From Plecoglossus altivelis (Eukaryota; Chordata; Actinopteri; Osmeriformes; Plecoglossidae): a stretch of DNA of 64,000 nt. The stretch is taken from positions 5,519,824-5,583,823 of the forward strand of contig BROE01000019.1 of assembly GCA_036571765.1 (NCBI GenBank), read 5' to 3'. This document shows positions 45,801 to 58,474 of the stretch, one piece after another. The notes below the pieces were generated by a model that worked only from the letters and a program-made list of their open reading frames with translations, did no database searches and was not told the origin of the DNA. How positions within the stretch are numbered: the first letter of the stretch is position 1; every line of letters begins with the position of its first letter. A program made the translations under genes and the position numbers.

Positions 45801-48800
45801 CATACAAACAAATATACACTCTCATTTTCACAATGCTTTGGCTGTCCTACCATGTTTCTGCCTCTATTTTTTTTTTACCTGCTCAAAACGTTGCCTGTCA
45901 TAACAGGATCTCCATCAACACCAATCGACAACCAGATTGCTGTCCACACCTGAGGGTCGTACCCTCACTCAACTTCCATGGTCTACTTTCCTGCTTGACT
46001 CCCCCCCCCCGCTGTCTTTGTCTGAAGCCAATCCACTTTGTCCCCCTGAGTGCAACTCTTTAATTAAAAATATAGAGTTTTGCCTGGCACCCACTGTAAA
46101 CAGGAATTTAGTCAGAAATAGGTGTGTGCGTGTGTGTGTGTAGCTTCAGTTTGTGAGAACAGACATTGTGTTAGATGAAAGCACAGATCTGAAAAGTGGA
46201 AGCGGAAGAGAGGGGGGAAGTCAGAATGATCCACAAGGGACATCCAACCCCCCAGTGCTCACACACACACACACACACACACACAAAGCTGTAACATTAT
46301 GCACCCACCTACTGATGTTTGATGCATGAATGAGATGCAGGAATAAGTGAGAAAAGCCTGCCTCATTAGAGATGCCTTTTTGCCTGGCATTGAGTCATCA
46401 AAACAGTCCTGTTTTCTTCCTCTCCTTCCTCTCTTCTCTCATGAGGCCAGACTTGTGTTTTCCCTCCTCCTTCAGCTGTCTTTACTGAACAAGTCGTGTG
46501 TATTAGTGGAGTATCCCTGTGCTTCGATTCAGCAGAGATCACTTTCTGTATGTGTGTGTGTGTGTGTGTGTTTGTGTGTGTGAGAGCTTTGGGACTGGTC
46601 AGGGAAGGGGTTTTCCCCTCTCTAGCATGGCCAGATATCCCAGACAGCTTTCCGTCTTTGGGGTCCCGTGTGTGATGCAAGCTGGCCGTCGTGTGTTTTT
46701 AGGCTGACAAGTTTGGCTGGGTCCTGACATTCTGGCTGTGAGCAGGGCTGTGTGAATTCAGCCCAGCTACTCGGTTCACACGCGAGGGTGTGTCTCCCTG
46801 CAGCTCCACAGGGTCCACTGCTACACCCCTGCTTGGATAAGTAGTGCAGGGCTCCTCAACACGCTGTCATCCCTTGCGGACCATGGAACACTGTTTGGAC
46901 GGCGTTAGTCCTGCATGAGACTGTAGACTGTGTGAGGCACCTGGCTTCTGTTGACCCCTGCCTCTGCTGCAGCATGCTCCTTCTCATGAGAGGGGAGTCT
47001 AACCACACCTGGAGCTCCTGCGGGCACTGTTGGACTGTGATGGATCTGTGAGTCCCTCTCCCCTGGCTGCCACTCAGCCTACAGGCCTGCTCTGGACAGA
47101 CACGAGGGAAACGCTGTTCCTGCGTTGCCATGGTGTCGCGTTGACATTTAATAAGGCATTACGGCGCCACTAATAGAGGAGCCACCACAGCCTCAGTCCT
47201 GAATGGAACTTCAGCTGGTCTGGTGCCTCCACCACCCAGAGGACTGGGGGAGGGAGAGGGAGGGGAGGGGGAGAGGGAGAGGGAGGGGAGGGGAGAGGGG
47301 GGNNNNNNNNNNNNNNNNNNNNNNNNNNNNNNNNNNNNNNNNNNNNNNNNNNNNNNNNNNNNNNNNNNNNNNNNNNNNNNNNNNNNNNNNNNNNNNNNNN
47401 NNNNNNNNNNNNNNNNNNNNNNNNNNNNNNNNNNNNNNNNNNNNNNNNNNNNNNNNNNNNNNNNNNNNNNNNNNNNNNNNNNNNNNNNNNNNNNNNNNNN
47501 NNNNNNNNNNNNNNNNNNNNNNNNNNNNNNNNNNNNNNNNNNNNNNNNNNNNNNNNNNNNNNNNNNNNNNNNNNNNNNNNNNNNNNNNNNNNNNNNNNNN
47601 NNNNNNNNNNNNNNNNNNNNNNNNNNNNNNNNNNNNNNNNNNNNNNNNNNNNGGGGGGGAGGGGGAGGGGGAGGGGAGGGCAGCCAGCCTCCTTTCTCAG
47701 GCTCTTGTCCAGACTCCAGACACCAGGAACCACCTCCGGAGAATCGGGGCTCCGTAGCCAGGACATTTGTCCTTTTTTTGTTTTTAGTGGTTGGGGGGTT
47801 GTTATTTTGAGTCCCCTGTGCATTCCATTACCCAGACCTCAGTCCAGGGGCAGCTGTGTGTGTGTGTGTGTGTGTTTGTGTAAACATGAATGATAGGGGG
47901 CGGAGGGTTCTGTTAATGTGAAACCTGATGCTCCTCTAGCAGCTACTGTGTAAGTGCCCGTTCTGTAGTGGTGTAACCTTTGCCCTCGCGTGTGTGAAAG
48001 CAAGCACACGTGCGCACTCCCAAAGCACTGTAATGAGTAAACTGTGTGTGTGTGTGTGCGTGCGCGTGCTTGTGCGTGCGTGCGGGAGTGTGTTTGACAT
48101 GCACAGATGCAGTCGTAGTTAAATCCCAGTCTGTTGTTGCTGTCTGGAACACCTGCTCTCAGCTTGCTGAAGTGACTCTCCAGCCATCTCACCTTCCCTC
48201 AGATGCCGCGCACACGCCCTCCACCCGCACGCACGCCACTTGCACACTCACCACACGCACGCCGCACACACGCCGCACACACGCCACACACACTCCACCT
48301 GCAGCACCACAGCCCCCAATGCTTCCTGCACGCTCACATAGTTTTCACAGATGTGTTTAAGCAGGCACTCTCAGATCCAGTGCATGTTACAGTAGACTGC
48401 ACTCACTGAAGTACCTGTGTTGAAGGACCCAATGCAGATCCTTCCGTGTCTGACAGACCACAGGATGGCCTGTTAGGACGAACGCAGATTCCTTTCCCAC
48501 CGACACGCATGCACGCACACTCGCACACGTGGCGTATACAGGCAGCTCGCCATCACACACCTGCCTCCACGTGAGCTGTGCGTGTGAAGGGAGCGCTGAC
48601 GGAGGAGAACAGGCAGAGGAGTCTCCTCTGGGAACGCTGTGTCCTTGCTGCCAGGACACCCAGACTCCTCTACGCCACTGTGTGTGTGTGTGTGTGCGTG
48701 CCTTGCGTTTGTGTGTGTGTCGTACATGTCATTTGCCAACCACGCCAGCAGGATCACAGAAGCTCCTCCTCTCCTCCTCTGAGCTGGGTGTACGCCTACA

Positions 48801-49953
48801 GCTACTCCTCAAGGAGAATCCACTCTGATAAAGCAGAGAAGGACGTTTAGGCCCATATGGGAAGCAGCCACAGAGCGCGGCTGCTCTTCTGGCTTGTCAG
48901 AGAGGTAGAGGGAGAGGTAGTGGAGACACCGCCCCATCCCTTTCTTGTCACTGAACTGAACGGCGATCTCTGAATTGAAGGCAACTCTCTTTTCTGTCCT
49001 CCTGCTGTTGTTATTTTTAGGCCGAGCTGAACAGGCAGAGGAGATGAAAGCTCAGACTGAACATTTCTCTAGTGGTGTGGTTATTAATATCCACCAATCT
49101 ATTGCAATTTAAAACCACTGCATTATTGAAACGAAATCACGACCTGTCATTTTAACTCTGGTAAGCCTATGAGCTTCCAGATGCTGGCCCCTCCCCCATG
49201 TACAAGGATGGAGGGATTTCCTAGCCCACTTCCTCAAATGTCCTCCACAGACTCTGACCTCCACAGACTCTGACCTCCACAGACTCTGACCTCCACAGAC
49301 TCTGACCTCCACAGACTCTAACCTCCGCTGACCTCCGCAAACCTCCTAACCTCCGCAGAATTGCTAAACTCCACAGACCTCCTAACACCTCTACAAAAAG
49401 CATGACCTGGATGCACTCTGGCCTTTTAAAACATCACCTGTCTGCAGTGAAAGCCTTGTTGCTCGAACAGCAGTTTTGACCACTTAGATCCCCCAGTCTC
49501 CCTGTTCTGATGTGGAAGCCTGAGAACTGATGGGTGGGCCCTTGTTGGAGGGAACACTCCGAAAACCTCTGCCTTTTCTGATTGGCAGAGTGGGGAATTT
49601 GGCCTTCGTTGTTGTTGGCAGGACAACAACAGAATGTTTGGGGACAGTTGCCAAGCAATGCGGACGGGTTTTGATTTACGATGACGTCTCCCCCCTTGCA
49701 GCTTGATGCAATTAGTGATGTAGTCGAGGGGTTTGGCGGGGCCACTCTAGTATTATGTTTTAGGAGTTTATTTATCTGTGACTCCTATCATTCCTTCCAC
49801 AAGATCTTTTTTTCCCCCTCCACCACATTCTGGGTGATACGTTTCCCCTCATCTGTGTTTCATATTAGCCTCTCCTTCCTCTGCTCTCCCTTCTTGTCTT
49901 ACTGGTCCCTTCATCGGGTCAGCATATCTCCTCTCTCTTCCGCTCTTCTCTCA

Positions 49954-50007
<54 letters not shown>

Positions 50008-51817
50008 GTCTCTCTCTCTCTAATTATTTCTGTCTAGTTCTCTGTCTTTCTGTCTTAGGCTCTCGCCCCCCCCCCTTCCTGATGTTAATGCTGTGTGGCC
50101 AGGCCATAGTAATGACTGGACGGGATGACCAAGCTTTCAAGCTTGTTCTGATTGGACAAAGTGCTTTCACAAAGGGTTGGTTTTAATTCCTGGATTCAGG
50201 TCAGGGATAGGACAGGGCCATTGTACAAGAGCCCTCTACATTGCACTCATCTCCAGAGCACACGCATGCTCAGCGGGGTATGATTTGATGGAAAAACCAA
50301 ACGATCAGTTGCCGTTGGACTGCTTGGGTTTATGGCTCTAAGCTTGTGTTTGGTTTCAGAAACTCTTAGCGAAGCTGACGTCAGCGGTCTTCAAACCCAC
50401 GCTGCCGTGCTAGCGCGGCCGCGACGGGGTTTCAACGAGAGGCGCAGATGATGGTCCTGGCACGCAGAGAGCCACGCGCCTCTCAGGACCCGCGGCTCTC
50501 TGTGGCACCAGTGCTCGCAGACACCAGCTGCTCCTGCACAGCTCCTACACAGCACGCCACCACAGGGAGACGCTTGCTGTGCAATTAACTAACTGCGTTT
50601 AAAACTTTGCATTTCAGTCAGCTCGCTGGGTTATAGTAGGTGGACATCCTTTTGGTAATAGAAGTTCCTATTGTAACAGATGTTCTCCCTCTCCCTTCCT
50701 GTGTGTGTGTGTGTGTGTCAGGTGTGTGGGCCAGCCAGGTGGTGGTACCCCACAAGGTCAACGCTGTGCTGGGGAAGAACGTGACCCTGGGCTGCCGGGT
50801 GGAGGTGGGCACCAACCTGAGTCTCACCCAGAGCACCTGGGAACGCCGCCTCCCCTCCGGCTCCGTCACCGTGGCCGTCTACAACCCTGTGTTCGGCATC
50901 TCCATCCCTCCCGACTACGCCCGCCGCCTGTCCTTCCGCTCGCCTTCCTCCTTGGACGCCACCATCATCCTGGAGGACGTGGGCTTCGCCGACATTGGGG
51001 TCTACACCTGCAAGGTGGCCACCTTCCCCCTGGGCAACACGCAGGCCTCCACCACCGTGAGCGTGTTGGGTAAGAGCAGGCGGGAGAGAGAGGGAGAAGG
51101 GGTAGGGAGCGCAGGAGAGAAAGTGAGGGGGTGAGAGAGGGAGAAGGGGTAGGGAGAGCAGGAGAGAAAGTGAGTCGGAGGAGAGAGGGAGAAGGGGAAG
51201 CGAGAGCAGGAGAGAAAGTGAGTCAGGAGAGGGAGGGAGAAGGGGTAGCGAGAGAGAGTGAGGGGGAGAGGGAGGGAGAAGGGGTAGCGAGAGCAGAGAG
51301 AAAGTGAGCAGGAGAGGGAGGGAGAGTGTTGTGACAACTTTCAACAGTGTGTTTCACCGCTAACTGTGTATGCGAGTGTGTGTGTGTGTGCGTGCGCCCG
51401 TCTGTTTGTGTGTCAACTGTGTGTTTATGTGGGGGTGGCTGTGTGCTTGTAAGAGTCTGAATGTAATGCTGTATCTTTGCAAAGAGCCCCTTGTAAAATG
51501 AATTAATAATGCATGTGGCTGGTGAGCAGCAAGGCTCTACCCACGTCACTGGGCCAGAGGGAGGGAGGGGAGGGGAGGGGAGGAGGGGGAGGAACCCAGG
51601 AGGAGGGAGGTGAAGGATGGAAGCTTGAAGAGGACTAGGTGGAGGGGGGCCGGACAGGATAGGAGTGACTTCACAATAATGTAGTGTTCCAAGCAGACGT
51701 GCTGGTGGAGAGATCTGGGGGACAGGAATGGGAGCAATGAGCGCTTGTAGAGAACCAGCCTGCTATAATTAGAACAGGAGGAATGCGGTGAGCTGTAAGG
51801 GTAGTGTGTGTGTGTGT

Positions 51818-51848
<31 letters not shown>

Positions 51849-51852
51849 GACA

Positions 51853-51883
<31 letters not shown>

Positions 51884-52243
51884 TTGGGTTGCACAGTTTA
51901 GGCGGACCTCTATTTTAAGGGGTCCCTGAGGAGTGAGGGTGGGGGTTACATTGATGTAGTGTTTGAAAGGTTACTTGAAGCTCTTTTGCTGCTACTATAG
52001 AGCTGGAAAAGAGAGGAGAGAGAGAGAGAGAGGGAGGGAGGGCGGGGTGAGGGTGGAAGATGGAGAGAGTGGCATAAGTGGAAAGAAAGAGATGGAAAGA
52101 AGGAAAAAAAAATAGAGGGTGATGAATGAATGAAAGATGGGGGGCTTTGGGAGCGTCTACCTCAGCCAGCTCAGGATCAACTCTGCCCCAGATCCATCAA
52201 GACTGCTGAATTGACTAACACTGCCACCTTTGTGTTTGTGGCG

Positions 52244-52275
<32 letters not shown>

Positions 52276-55200
52276 GTGCTTGCGTGCGTGTGCGTGCGGG
52301 TCTCAGTGGAGCCCAAGGTGTACGTGTCGGCCGGCTCCACACCGCTGATCGACGGCGGTAACGAGACGGTGGTGGCCACCTGCATCGCCGAGCGGGCCCG
52401 CCCCCCCGCCGAGGTCTCCTGGGAGTCCAACCTGTTTGGCCAATCAGAGGTGCAGCTGCTGGACGAGGCCAATGGCACCACCAGCACCCAGGTGCGCTAC
52501 GTCTGGCAGCCCACGCGCCACATCCAAGGCCTGGCCTTGGCCTGCGTGGTGCGGCACCCTGCCTTGCAGACGGACTTCCGGATCCCCTACCAGCTCAACG
52601 TGCAGTGTGAGTGTGTGGTGTTGGGAGGGGGGGGGGGGGGGGGCGTGGCCGGGTGACGCCCCCCTGCGGTGTTTGACCAGCTGTTCTCCTGCTCTGTGTG
52701 TAGATGCTCCTGACATCTCCCTGGTGGGCTATGATGGAGACTGGTACATGGGCCGGGAGAACGTGCAGCTGACCTGCAGGGCCAACGCAAACCCTCCAGC
52801 GCACCACTTCAGGTGGATCAGGTGCGTGTTTGGGTGGTTTACCAAGTGACGGACAAATGAAACATGTTTGTTTCTTTATTGGTATTTAACTGTGTGTGTG
52901 TGTTCCACAGGCTGGACGGAGACATGCCTGAGGGTGTAGAGGTGGTAAACAACACACTGCTGTTCCTGCGCTCCCTCCAGAAGAACGACTCTGGCGTCTA
53001 CAGGTGTGAGGTAGCTAACGACATCAGCCTCCGCAGCCGAGACCTGCGTATCCTCGTACAAGGTGAGGGGAGGAGCCGGCCGAGCCGGCTTCACATGCAG
53101 CTCCACACGCAGCCTCACTGACAGCCTCCTCACACAGAGCCTCTCAGCCTCACATACAGCTTCACAGGGCCTCACACACACCCTCATTGACAGCCTCCTC
53201 ATTCAGAGTCTCTCAACCTCACACAGCCTCTCGGGGCCTCGCACAGCCTCTCCAGGCCTCACACAGCCTTTTGGGATCTTACACACAGCCTCTTGGGGCC
53301 TCACACAGCCTCTTGGGGCATCTCGCACAGCCTCTCCTGCTTTCTGTCCTTTACTCCTGTCTAATGCTTTCTAATGCCCTGTTCTGTAACACCTGAAAGC
53401 CAGCTCTTTCTTTCTTCTTTGCTTGAAACACACTGAGGCTCCATGTGCACATAAACATGAGCCATAAATCCCACTGAGGAAAGTAACTCCCCCCACACAC
53501 AGCCAGTCTATTCAGCATTTCATCCTGTCAGACCCCAGTGTGTGTGAGTCCAGGGGGTGGCACCGTGGGTACAGCACGCTGCATTAGTGCCCCATTATTT
53601 CCGGTGCTCAGATGTAAGAGTCTTAATTACAGGCTGATTAGCCTTGATTAAGGCTCCAGATGTTCAACAGGAGAGCAGCTCCCTGCCTGGACAATCCCAT
53701 CTGCTGGGCCCCTGTCCTCGGACCCCACGCCCAGCACCCTCCACCTCTCCACCCCTCCCTCCGTCCTCCCACCCGCATGCTATGTGTGGGCTGGCTGGGG
53801 AAGAGAGCATGTTCCCTTGCTAGGGTTTGGTGTTCACCCCCTCTCCCCTGGAAAGGTGTCTCACTGCCGCTGACTGCTGCTCCTTTCCCTGTGCCTGTCC
53901 ACCTGTCTACCTGTCTACCTGTCTTCCTGTCTACCTTTCTTCCTGTCTGCCACGCTACAACGTTGACTGCATCACCCCATGCCTGTCTTCCTCGCTTCCT
54001 GTCTGCGTGTCATGCAGTGAACGCGTGCAAGTCTTGACTGAGAGATGATGATGATGCTGCTGAGGTTGTCCCAGATTCATGAAACATTCACCGGTTCTTT
54101 TCAACTCCTCTTCATTATTTATGAAACCCCCCCCCCCTCCTTTTCCGCTTTGAAAGGAGCTCGTGTTTTGGTGCGCGTGTGTGTTCCGTGTGTGCGCCCC
54201 CGGGGTGTGTGTTCCTTGTGCGCCCCCCGGGGTTATGTGTTTCGCCGTGTTTATGTGTGTGGCGCGCGCCCACACATCCTTACCCCGTCTCCGCATGGCG
54301 CTGTGTTCATTCACACACATACTGTACCGTAATCCAACGGGAGTCCTTGGGGCCATGACGTCAACCATGTGAATGTGACAACCCGATGTCTGTCCAGACG
54401 TCCCTCTATCCATCTGTCGTGTCCGCAGGGGCCCAACACCCCCCACACCCCCACCCTCCCTCCCGCACACCCAGAACTCCCCCGAGAGCATCTGTGAGCC
54501 TGCAGGACGAAGGCGTTTTGGTAGCAAACTCCTCCCCCGACTGTGTGTAATCCCTGCGAGCTTCAGTGGTTAACTCCAGACTCAGCATATGTGCTGGGAG
54601 GTGGGAGCAGAAGGCCGGAGGGGCTGAGATCTCCACAGTGGAACGTGATGGGAAGCTGCTGAGACGAAGCCATGCGTGATCATGGGCTGTCCAGCCAGCA
54701 GCAGAGACGCCCTGCATCCACAAACAGGAAGTCACCATCTCTCCATTGACGGGTTCTAAAAGGGGGCTCCGAGCTTGCTGATTGGCTCTGTTGTAAATCC
54801 CTCCCATCTCTCCAGTCCTTCCTGGTAGATCCTAACCTATTAGAAACCTCCCCCCTCCCCTCCTCCATCAGTCCCCTGTCGACCTCTACATTCTCATTGA
54901 CTTGAACACCTGCACCTCCTTGTTTTGATCTGATGTACTGCACATACAGGAAGCTCTTCATAAAGCTCATATGAGCCTGGGTTTGGAAACTGAACAGAAT
55001 CAGCTGGGGTCCCGACAGCCCTCTGCCTGAGGATTTCTGTGGGCGTTAGAACAGCGACATCGCTTCAAACAAGGAAACAGCAACAGGTTCTGGTCTGACA
55101 TTTAAGTCCCAGACGGCATAGCTCTCCTCTCCCTCCCCCTTCCCCTCCATGGTCCCTTCTAGAACAGTGACATCAGATTCCCTCCACCCCTGCTTCTCCA

Positions 55201-56384
55201 TAGTTCTGGGATGTATCTACAGCCTCCTCCCAGCAGTCACTGGTTTGATGTTACTCTGTCTATAGCCTCTCTAGTCAGCTATAGACTGTCTATAGCCTCT
55301 CTAGTCAGCTATAGACTGTCTGTAGCCTCTCTAGTCAGCTATAGACTGTCTGTGTTCTCACTAGTCAGCTATAGACTGTCTATACTGTCTGGGAAGAAAT
55401 CACCACAGTCTCATCTCTAATATGAAATGATCATTTTCGATCTATTAATGTGACTTCTATACCCTTTTAAAATACCTTCCCCACAAGAGAACATTTGTTT
55501 TGATGGATTGTTAAAGCAAACCAGAGGCTGCTGTGATCTAATTTAGATTTAAATGATGTTTGTTTTTTCATGTCCCTTTGTAGCAAAATGCTGATGTAGT
55601 TGGCATTGACATTCTCTACTTTTCTGTCTGTCCATCCCTCCTTCCCTGAACCTCTCCTTTATCCATCCCTCCCCCCCTCCTCCCTCCTCCCCGTCCTTCC
55701 CCCTTCCTCCCTCCATTAGATCCTCCCACCACCTCCATGCCCTCCACCACCCCTGCGCCTGTCCTCACTGCAGCCTCCTCCTCCTCCTCTGGGGGGGATA
55801 AGCGGCAGGTTCTCTTCACCTCCCCCACCCTGGCAGCCCTGCCTAGCAGCAACCTGGGCAGCATTGTGGGCGGGGCGGTGGGCGGGGCACTCTTCCTCCT
55901 CCTGCTGCTGTCGCTGGGCGGGGTCTGTTACCTGCGGCAACAGCAGACCTTCCGTGGCAACTATTACACTAAGCAGTACCTTGGGCCCTCAGACATGCAG
56001 AAGGCCCCTGCTCAGCACGAGCTGCAGCCCACCAAGACAGGCAACAACTATGGCTCCAACCACCAGGACCGCGACCGCGAGGAGTGGGGCGACCGCGAGC
56101 GTAACCATGACCGCCGTCACCTGAACAACCATAACCACAGCCACGAGAAGGGGCACACGCCTAACGGCCACACCAGGGCCATGAGGGAAGCCAGCCTGCA
56201 CCAGGACCACCTGCGCTACTCCAGCCCCCACCATCCAGGCCATGCCAGATACGTCCCCCCTCCCGCCCTCATGACCAACGGCTCCCCCTACCTGTCGGAT
56301 GACTGCTACGACAGCGGGCCAGAGGGGGACTACGTGTCTCACACAGACGGCTCAGTCATCTCTCGCAGGGAGTGGTACGTCTGA
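39827..56384 (+). CDS. nectin3: Nectin-3 adhesion receptor, alpha-type isoform
   Basis: A calcium-independent Ig-superfamily adhesion protein of adherens junctions. It forms trans-dimers with other nectins and binds afadin. Exons: 39827-39908 (signal peptide, ILFFVLLFSMTG), 50722-51069 (IgV; Cys in TLGCRVEV and GVYTCKVATFPLGN), 52307-52606 (first IgC; GGNETVVATC, LACVVRHPALQTD), 52704-52821 plus 52911-53062 (second IgC; LTCRANANPPA, SGVYRCEVAN) and 55720-56384 (Thr/Ser/Pro stem, membrane segment LGSIVGGAVGGALFLLLLLS, tail), giving 554 residues. VEPKVYV, LIDGGNETV, DPPTT, FRGNYYTKQYLGPSDMQK and DGSVISRREWYV identify nectin-3 rather than nectin-1, -2 or -4. The tail is His/Asn/Asp-rich and ends EWYV, the afadin PDZ ligand. 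An in-frame Met at 39659 exists, but MLLPQ gives a proper signal peptide. Confidence 0.96.
41021..41172. repeat. (TCTG)n microsatellite grading into (CT)n
   Basis: About 100 bp of TCTG tetranucleotides interrupted by two TGAC variants, followed by CT and CTCTG runs. Confidence 0.97.
41308..41338. repeat. (CT)n microsatellite
   Basis: About 30 bp of CT dinucleotides followed by a short CA run. Confidence 0.95.
42800..42878. repeat. (CA)n microsatellite
   Basis: About 75 bp of CA dinucleotides with a few CG interruptions. Confidence 0.97.
47303..47652. other. Assembly gap (350 N) inside a polypurine run
   Basis: All bases are N. The left flank is GGGAGA/GGGGA repeat and the right flank is GGGGGGAGGGGGA, so the unresolved sequence is probably more of the same G/A-only tract on one strand. 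Long frames crossing it are artefacts. Confidence 0.97.
49245..49324. repeat. 16-bp tandem repeat, 5 copies
   Basis: The unit ccacagactctgacct starts at 49245, 49261, 49277, 49293 and 49309; degenerate copies follow to about 49390. Confidence 0.95.
49960..50022. repeat. (CT)n microsatellite
   Basis: CT dinucleotides with a TTTG and two TG interruptions. Confidence 0.95.
51070..52306 (+). other. nectin3: NECTIN3 intron 2
   Basis: A 1.2-kb intron between the IgV and first IgC exons. Besides the polypurine minisatellite it carries GT microsatellites (about 51365-51415, 51805-51890 and 52240-52280) and GA-rich runs near 51555-51600 and 52010-52050. No coding content. Confidence 0.8.
51077..51325. 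repeat. Polypurine minisatellite, about 40-bp units
   Basis: Variants of gagagagggagaaggggtag and gcaggagagaaagtgag alternate about six times directly after the IgV exon donor. The plus strand is almost all purine. Confidence 0.9.
53098..53340. repeat. Degenerate CAGCCTCWC-type minisatellite
   Basis: Units such as cctcacacagcctct and ggggcctcacacagcctc recur about a dozen times with variable spacing just after the exon donor. Confidence 0.8.
55257..55384. repeat. 30-bp tandem repeat, 4 copies
   Basis: The unit combines tatagcctctctagtcagct with atagactgtc. It repeats four times; the fourth copy has tgtgttctcac in its first half. Confidence 0.95.
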
Positions 56385-57938
56385 CCCATGACTCTCGGCA
56401 GACTCGTGCGCTAGGGAGACGCCTCGGGAGAACGGCGCCAGAGGGTCTCACGCATTCTTTAAGAAAAGACATCTCTCTCTCCCCTCCTATTCAAGACTCT
56501 TTAGTCTGAGAGTGGTTTTTTTCCCTGATGTAGAGCCCCATCATGGACAGACAGTGTGGATTGCCTAGCCACACTGGTTGCTGGTGCGGGCGTGCCTATA
56601 TTCTGCACTGGAGGGCAAATGTAGCGTTTGGTTTTCTGTGTGTTCGGAGTCTGATTTCTCATGCACTGCTGTCTCTGCCTTGTGGTGTTGTTGAGGTGGA
56701 ACGCCACGCCACTTTAGCCCACCATCACGGTAGATCCCGTTCTCGCCCTAGGAAAAAGCAGAGGAAAAAGTTCCAGTGTCGCCTCAGTGTGTCTGTTTTA
56801 AAGCAAATCCTTAAGTTAAACCGAAGACCATTTACATGAGTTTAGCATCTGTTCCTATGTCGGGAGGATTTGAGGCTTATGTGTGATCGTGGCATCAAGG
56901 GTTATAATGTAAGAGTAGAAGGCAGAGATGGTGCACCATGGAGTCACCGCCGGTCAGAGCCTGTAACCACCTCTGGAGAACAGAGAGGGATGAATCATCC
57001 CCTGGGAGAGAGAGGGGAGGAGGGAGGGAAGGATGGAGAGGGGGGGGGGAGGACAAATGCAGGGGGAGGCCTAGAGAGAGAAAGAGAGAGAGAGAGAACC
57101 GTTTCTCCAAATTATTTCAATATTCATTCCAGATTTCATTTCGATGTATCTGTGGTCTGGTACCCACAGAGAGAGAGAGAGAGGCAAACACAGACTGACA
57201 GATCCCCCTTTCCTCGCTGTGAGCCGAGAGCATGGATAGCAAACACTTTGACGCCAGTTAGTACTTTTTCTACACATGCGTAAGTGCCAACCTCTTTAGT
57301 GTTGTCAGGTATTAAAGTAGAAGCTGCCTTTGCAGCAGGACTCCAGTTGGACTGTATATGTTGGTGCAGTTTCTCTTTCTCAGATAACGGTATTGACTAA
57401 TCAATAGCACTTGATTATTTGTTTATATGAATCACTTTGTGTATCACCTTATCGTACAGGGATACGCAGCCCTAGGTAGAGTTCAATGGATGTGATGTTA
57501 GACCATCTTGAAACAGTATGACGACCGTCAAACCAGCTCCACAAGTAGAGACACTCCACACACACTTACTGTACTTAGAAGTGCTTTTCGTTGTATTACT
57601 AGGCAGCACTGCTCACAGGGAGACGTGAGATGATGTAATGAACTCTGTGAATGGGTGAGGGGAAAGCAAGCTGTCAGTTTGGTGGCTTCATCTGCTCCGT
57701 TCAAGAGACGGCTGGAAAGAGAATCCATCTTCCTGGCTTCGAAAGCTTTCTGCCACCGTTCTGGGTTCGGTAATGTGACCGGTGCCTTATCGCAGACAAA
57801 CAGGAGTTTGAAAGTAATAAGACGTTATTATTTATTGCTGTCAAGGTTTTTCCCAGCCGATGGAGCGACCTCCCGGGTCCCCCTGCTAGGAGAGACAGCT
57901 CGGTTTGGCCACGTTCTTCTTCTGTTCCCCCCTCCGCC

Positions 57939-58030
57939 TGTCTTCTGAGGGGCTGTCTTCTGAGGGGCTGTCTTCTGAGGGGCTGTCTTCTGAGGGGCTG
58001 TCTTCTGAGGGGCTGTCTTCTGAGGGGCTG
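57939..58030. repeat. 15-bp tandem repeat, 6 copies
   Basis: The unit tgtcttctgaggggc repeats exactly six times at 15-bp spacing (57941 to 58016), within the predicted 3' UTR. Confidence 0.95.
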
Positions 58031-58468
58031 TCTCGTGTGCCATCTCCCCTGCTCTGTCTTCTCTCCACAGCATGAAGTTTGACGACGGCATTATTTGTGC
58101 TCACACGACGATTCTTTGACGACACGCAAGCGGCGAAGCACCCAGTGTACGCTGCGCTCGGTTAGAACGGCGCTCCTGTGCAGGCTCCAGGGCGCTCCTG
58201 CGTAGCATCAGACTAGGGGGGCCCCGCTCACGGGGCCTCGCCCGCTCACGGGGCCGCTGATGAAGACTTTTCTCTGACGCCCTGGCAAGCACCTTCCTGT
58301 GTGTTCACGTTTGTCTTGTATATAAGAGACAGGGTTCTGTCAGCTCAAACGATTTCAAAGCAAGACATAATGAAAGAAATAAAATTTTAAAAAGTTGGAA
58401 AAAAATCATATGCTGTATCAATGACGACGAACATTGTTTTGTAAATCTTTCGAGAAACTTTTGTTTTC

Positions 58469-58474
58469 AATAAA
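58469..58474 (+). terminator. NECTIN3 alpha poly(A) signal
   Basis: AATAAA followed within 15 bases by a T-rich and GTG-containing element. A second AATAAA lies 90 bp upstream at 58378. Confidence 0.6.

Larger units (their letters stand above)
39909..50721 (+). other. nectin3: NECTIN3 intron 1, repeat-rich, no nested gene seen
   Basis: A 10.8-kb intron between the signal-peptide exon and the IgV exon. It is packed with simple repeats: TCTG at 41021, CT at 41308 and 49960, CA at 42800 and 46259, GT at 46549, 47850 and 48041, CT-rich at 45565-45690, a 16-bp tandem at 49245 and a 350-N gap at 47303. Open frames in it are translations of simple sequence or lack similarity. Confidence 0.8.
53063..55719 (+). 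other. nectin3: NECTIN3 intron before the alpha terminal exon
   Basis: A 2.65-kb intron. It starts with a degenerate repeat of CCTCACACAGCCTCT-like units (53098-53340), has an AT-rich patch at 53590-53660 with TTAATTACAGGCTGATTAG, and a 30-bp tandem at 55257. No gene seen. Confidence 0.75.
56385..58474 (+). other. nectin3: NECTIN3 alpha-isoform 3' UTR
   Basis: About 2.1 kb after the EWYV stop, ending at two AATAAA signals (58378-58383 and 58469-58474). It contains GA-rich and simple segments and the 15-bp repeat at 57939. That the whole stretch is transcribed is inferred from the signals. Confidence 0.6.

Noticed and set aside
47170..47823. Long frames crossing the N block
   Set aside because: The gap bases are unknown and the flanks are polypurine. 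No evidence of protein coding.
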